Assembly (NCBI RefSeq): GCF_028389875.1
Contig: NC_084675.1
Location: 21,290,412 to 21,354,411, forward strand
DNA length: 64,000 nt
Direction of reading: 5' to 3'
Source of the DNA: Rhea pennata
Taxonomy: Eukaryota; Chordata; Aves; Rheiformes; Rheidae
How positions within the stretch are numbered: position 1 is the stretch's first letter; every line of letters starts with the position of its first letter. The notes under the pieces were generated by a model. It saw only the letters and a program-made list of their open reading frames with translations, was not told where the DNA came from and did not search any database. The translations under genes were made by a program, and so were the position numbers. Below, piece after piece: positions 61,011-64,000 of this stretch.

Positions 61011-62639
61011 CCCCAAGCCAGGCCTGCGACGAGTAACGGGGGCTGGGGGCTTAATAGCGCTGGGGACGGTGCGGCAGCCACCGCAGTCGTGGTCAGCGGC
61101 CAGCTCTTCTCCCCAGCACCAGGGCCATGTGCCACCACACCTGCCATGGACACGCACAGACCCACAAGCGTCCTGCCAGCACAGTGGGACAACTTGGTCC
61201 CATAGCACACATCCCCACCTTGCAGGGCCTGGCAGGACTCGGTAGGACAGCCCTGCTTGAGGTCCAAGACAGCCTGGTCTGCCCTTAGCCCTATCGTATA
61301 GCCATGCTTAGGCAGGGAGAGCCCTGCACAGCACTCACTTGGCCTGCACGAGAAAGTCTGAGCCCAGGGTTTTCCCATCTCAGAGCACTTTTGGGGTGTC
61401 AGGAGGTAAGCTGTGTTGTCCATTGTGCGTCCACTGCTCTTTGGGACTGAGAAAAAGAGAGCGGCTATAACTGCTTACCCTGGAGGAGTCAGCTTCAAGT
61501 CCCGAGAGAGATGAACGTTTAATTATTTCAGAGATGTCACACTGGGAAGACTGAGATGCTCATCCCAGAAAGGCTAGAAATCCAGGAGCCAGGGCAATCT
61601 GCCGGAACAGAGAGGAGTTGTGGTCAGCCAGAGTCCTCCCAACGCAGCTGCGCCATGACTGCATATTCTCACTTGGTGAAGGGTCCCATCATTAGTAAAA
61701 AAAAAAAAAAAAAAAAAAAAAATCTAAGAGGAGCAAGAGAGGGTTGATTTGCTTCAGTACCCAAGCAGAGGCACAGCTCAGTATCCGTCTCCTCAGCATT
61801 TCCCAAGGAGACAGCCTCCAGTTGCCTGGATCTCTGCAGACCACAAGCACTGGCTTACACGGCCCTCAGGTGCCGGGGTCCCACCAAACTAGCTGCATCC
61901 TGGGCAGGAGCAAAGCAGAGCAGGCGTAGCAGCTGCCTACAGCCTTGGGCTGCAGGAGGAGGAGGCTGGTATTGATGTTTGTCCTTCACAGAAGGCAGGG
62001 GACACACCAAACAGCCTGCCAGCCTTGCTAAGCCTCCCAGGGCATCTGCCCAAACTGGGCTTGAAATGAAGCCAGCTGATGAACAGATGTTCAGCCTCTG
62101 CTGTGCACCTCAGCCTTCATTGCCTGACCCAGGTTGAAGCTCCCTTTTTGCCATCAACTCCTGGCTCCACGCAAGTGAGACCTCCCCAAACACTCCCTGC
62201 ACAAGACTTGCTGTTTGTGGTCCATGAGAAAGGCGGGTAGAAAGGATGGTGGGTCACAGCTCCAGCAGGCAGCACAGGGGCAGGGATCACCATATGCCTT
62301 CCAGCCAGACACCTTGGGGCACCATGGTCTTGGCCATCATGGCCACAAGCAAAGGTCAACGAGGTCAAGTGCTGTGGGATAGACATGGACTTGACTTCAC
62401 GCTCCTTTGAATAGAGGCCCCATGAGCAATACCCTTCCTCCTCCCTTGAGCTGCATCATGGCTTTTGCACCCAAGTTGAGGCCGAGCAATTACAGAGGAG
62501 GAGAGAGGCAGCAGAGGCTTAGCACAGGCCCGGCCACAGGGGAAACCGAGGCAGGAACAAGTCAGAGGTACCCACTGTCCTCACCAGAGATTTGGCACTT
62601 CACTTGTTGCAATGAAAAGACAGACCATTGCAAGAGAGA
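61011..62639. other. Intergenic stretch, no gene recognised
   Basis: Mixed sequence with one long poly(A) tract (61697-61722) and short noise-like frames. It separates the CpG island from the convergent 3' end of the minus-strand gene. Nothing else supported. Confidence 0.5.
61697..61722 (+). repeat. Poly(A) tract
   Basis: Twenty-six consecutive A. A poly(A) tail of a retroposed copy is possible, but the upstream 150 bp match nothing I recognise and no target-site duplication is evident. Confidence 0.9.
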
Positions 62640-62654
62640 TACAAAATATAGCAC

Positions 62655-62660
62655 TTTAAT
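62655..62660 (-). terminator. Distal poly(A) signal ATTAAA
   Basis: Minus-strand ATTAAA followed within 15-45 bases by a T/GT-rich element (ttttgtatctctcttgc then tctgtcttttc), the normal layout of a vertebrate cleavage site near 62640. Confidence 0.6.
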
Positions 62661-62691
62661 GGCAGCAAGATAAAAAAAATTACAAAAACCA

Positions 62692-62697
62692 TTTATT
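62692..62697 (-). terminator. Proximal poly(A) signal AATAAA
   Basis: Canonical minus-strand AATAAA, followed by ggtttttgtaa and a T-run, a plausible proximal cleavage region around 62665-62680. It stands 32 bp upstream of the ATTAAA, so alternative 3' ends would differ only slightly. Confidence 0.65.
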
Positions 62698-63641
62698 AAA
62701 ACTCAGGTATAAAATAAATAGGCAGCCTTAGCAACACATGCAGAGTCCTGGTTTGTTGTCAGCTGCAAGGCACAAGCCCCACATCCTAGCCACACGCACA
62801 GAAAGCATGTTAATGAGGATTTACACATGGACGCTGCTGCCTGGTCACGCTTGGGAGACACCAACACGTGCATTTCTGAGGGTGAAGCCAACCTATTAAC
62901 ACTATGCTGAGATCTTCAAAATAAAACATATAAACTCTGTCTCTGGTTAGAGGAATTAAAACTCTTAGGTCTCTATATCCAACATTTACATATATAATCT
63001 CTCTGCACTGGTTTCCAAATTTCAAAGTACATCCATATTACAGATAAAAATATAAACTCATAGCAAAAACAACAAACAGGAATTTCTTGGAGGAAGTTTT
63101 CCTTGGAAGGTATACCTTATTCTCTATCCACAGTATCACAAACCTTTGGGAAGAACTGATTTCTAGGAAGAATTTACTACATTTGAGCATTTTAAAGCTT
63201 TTCCAGGAGTCACCTCCTTCCGAAGGGATATTCTCAGCCAGGTCCAAGTTGCAGACTGGGGCAGGTCATTATAGCTGTTGATTTTCGGTTCTGCCCGACT
63301 TGCACTCAACAGAGGCAGCACAAAGTGCCGCTAGCTTGGATTGTCCCACACAGCTCAACGCTCTCCTCCCCTTGCCATCAGCTAGAGGAAGCAATACAAG
63401 AACTATCTCATTTGGTACAAAAAGCATCGTTATCAGTAAAGTATCTCCACACCTGACATTTGGGATCCAACTAACTCACAAATAGCAATTTTTACTGCTG
63501 TGTTTATACAGACTTTAGACTGGAAACAGCAAAGAAAATTAAGAACCAGAGGACACTTTCCAAAAGGACAGTTTAGGCACTAATGGAACCAAATTGGATC
63601 TAGATTAACCCGAACAGCTATATTGTCGAGAAGGCAGCGGC

Positions 63642-63818
63642 TCAGACGGCGATCTGCTGATTTTCCCGGTAGAGCGGCCGCTGGTGTGTCCCACAGATAT
63701 CCTGGAAGATCCTATACACTTGGTCGTGCTGTGTCTCATCTGCGATGGGGAGCATGGGGCTGCTGCTGCAGGTCTTGCCGGCCTCCTCCACCACCTGCCT
63801 GACACACAGCTGCTCCAC
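63642..63818 (-). CDS. C-terminal coding exon of an unidentified minus-strand gene
   Basis: The last coding exon of a gene that extends beyond the right edge. The minus strand shows a good acceptor (aacccttttgctgcag, AG at 63819-63820), then 58 codons in phase 0 ending in TGA. The peptide starts VEQLCVRQVVEEAGK, continues through a Cys/Ser-rich patch (TCSSSP) and a segment IADETQHDQVYRIFQDIC, and ends PLYRENQQIAV. It looks cytoplasmic and mostly helical, with no membrane segment, and the tail is not a standard PDZ ligand. Even residue use, the clean splice site and a 3' UTR with poly(A) signals support real coding. I do not recognise the family. A Met-started frame from 63827 covers most of it, but the splice site makes the GTG codon at 63816-63818 the likely first codon of the exon. 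Confidence 0.75.
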   Translation of the reverse strand: MEQLCVRQVVEEAGKTCSSSPMLPIADETQHDQVYRIFQDICGTHQRPLYRENQQIAV

Positions 63819-64000
63819 CTGCAGCAAAAGGGTTTAAAAAGGCATGAAGACACTGAACCAAGAGCAGCAGCTTGAGGCACCTCCCGTCACCTCCGTCCAC
63901 GCTCCACCGAGCCAGCCAGCAGAGCGCAAGAGGTGGGAGAGATGCAGCAGAGCGGACCAAGGCGAGAAGCGATAAGCACATGGGAGTCAGGCAGGGAGGA
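63819..64000 (-). other. Intron upstream of the terminal exon (partial)
   Basis: From the acceptor at 63819-63820 to the window edge. The last 20 bases on the minus strand are pyrimidine-rich. No further exon is visible before the edge; the donor and the rest of the gene lie outside. Confidence 0.6.

Larger units (their letters stand above)
62640..63641 (-). other. 3' UTR of the minus-strand gene
   Basis: Runs from the TGA at 63642-63644 to the poly(A) region, about 1 kb of AT-rich sequence without long frames. The distal end carries two poly(A) hexamers and a T/GT-rich downstream element. The 3' boundary is estimated from the hexamer position. Confidence 0.7.

Noticed and set aside
61540..61722. 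Processed pseudogene ending in the poly(A) tract
   Set aside because: The upstream sequence shows no recognisable coding remnant and no flanking duplication.

Overview
The window looks like vertebrate nuclear DNA, most likely from a bird. At 317-473 there is a recognisable 3' end of a CR1 LINE with the sauropsid-type terminal ATTCTGTGATTCT. A second, more worn CR1-like piece lies at 2617-2690. Otherwise interspersed repeats are very sparse, and long CpG-rich blocks alternate with ordinary sequence, as in a compact avian genome. There are no operons, Shine-Dalgarno sites, CRISPR arrays or bacterial mobile elements, and no rRNA or tRNA gene was recognised.

Only one protein-coding exon is well supported. 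It is the last exon of a minus-strand gene that enters from the right edge (coding part 63642-63818, 58 codons plus TGA), followed by about 1 kb of 3' UTR and two poly(A) signals near 62.65-62.70 kb. I do not recognise the protein. Everything to the left (about 62 kb) reads as intergenic or intronic DNA. No homeobox, T-box, HMG, forkhead, bHLH, nuclear-receptor or C2H2 zinc-finger coding sequence was found, either as a protein signature in the open frames or as a core nucleotide motif.

Layout: 1-4.0 kb ordinary sequence with CR1 pieces and a possible 45-bp minus-strand exon; 4.0-4.6 kb a compact CpG island; 4.6-23 kb mostly plain sequence with a small CpG-rich patch at 7.9-8.3 kb and a striking steroid-receptor plus CRE motif pair at 12.02-12.06 kb; 23.1-29.2 kb a broad CpG-rich domain; 29.3-30.2 kb an AT-rich interlude; 30.2-31.3 kb CpG-rich; 33.9-34.7 kb a discrete CpG island; 34.7-41.9 kb plain sequence; 41.9-52.2 kb a second broad CpG-rich domain with microsatellites, G-runs and several splice-like sites; 52.2-60.5 kb plain sequence; 60.55-61.0 kb a CpG island; 61.0-62.6 kb plain; 62.6-64 kb the 3' end of the minus-strand gene.

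The two broad CpG domains with no recognisable coding sequence are the main large-scale feature. They resemble the regulatory landscape of a developmental gene (Polycomb-type CpG islands, lncRNA promoters), but this is inference. Several short segments with good splice signals are listed as low-confidence candidate exons; short stretches of this kind are expected by chance in 128 kb of two-strand sequence.
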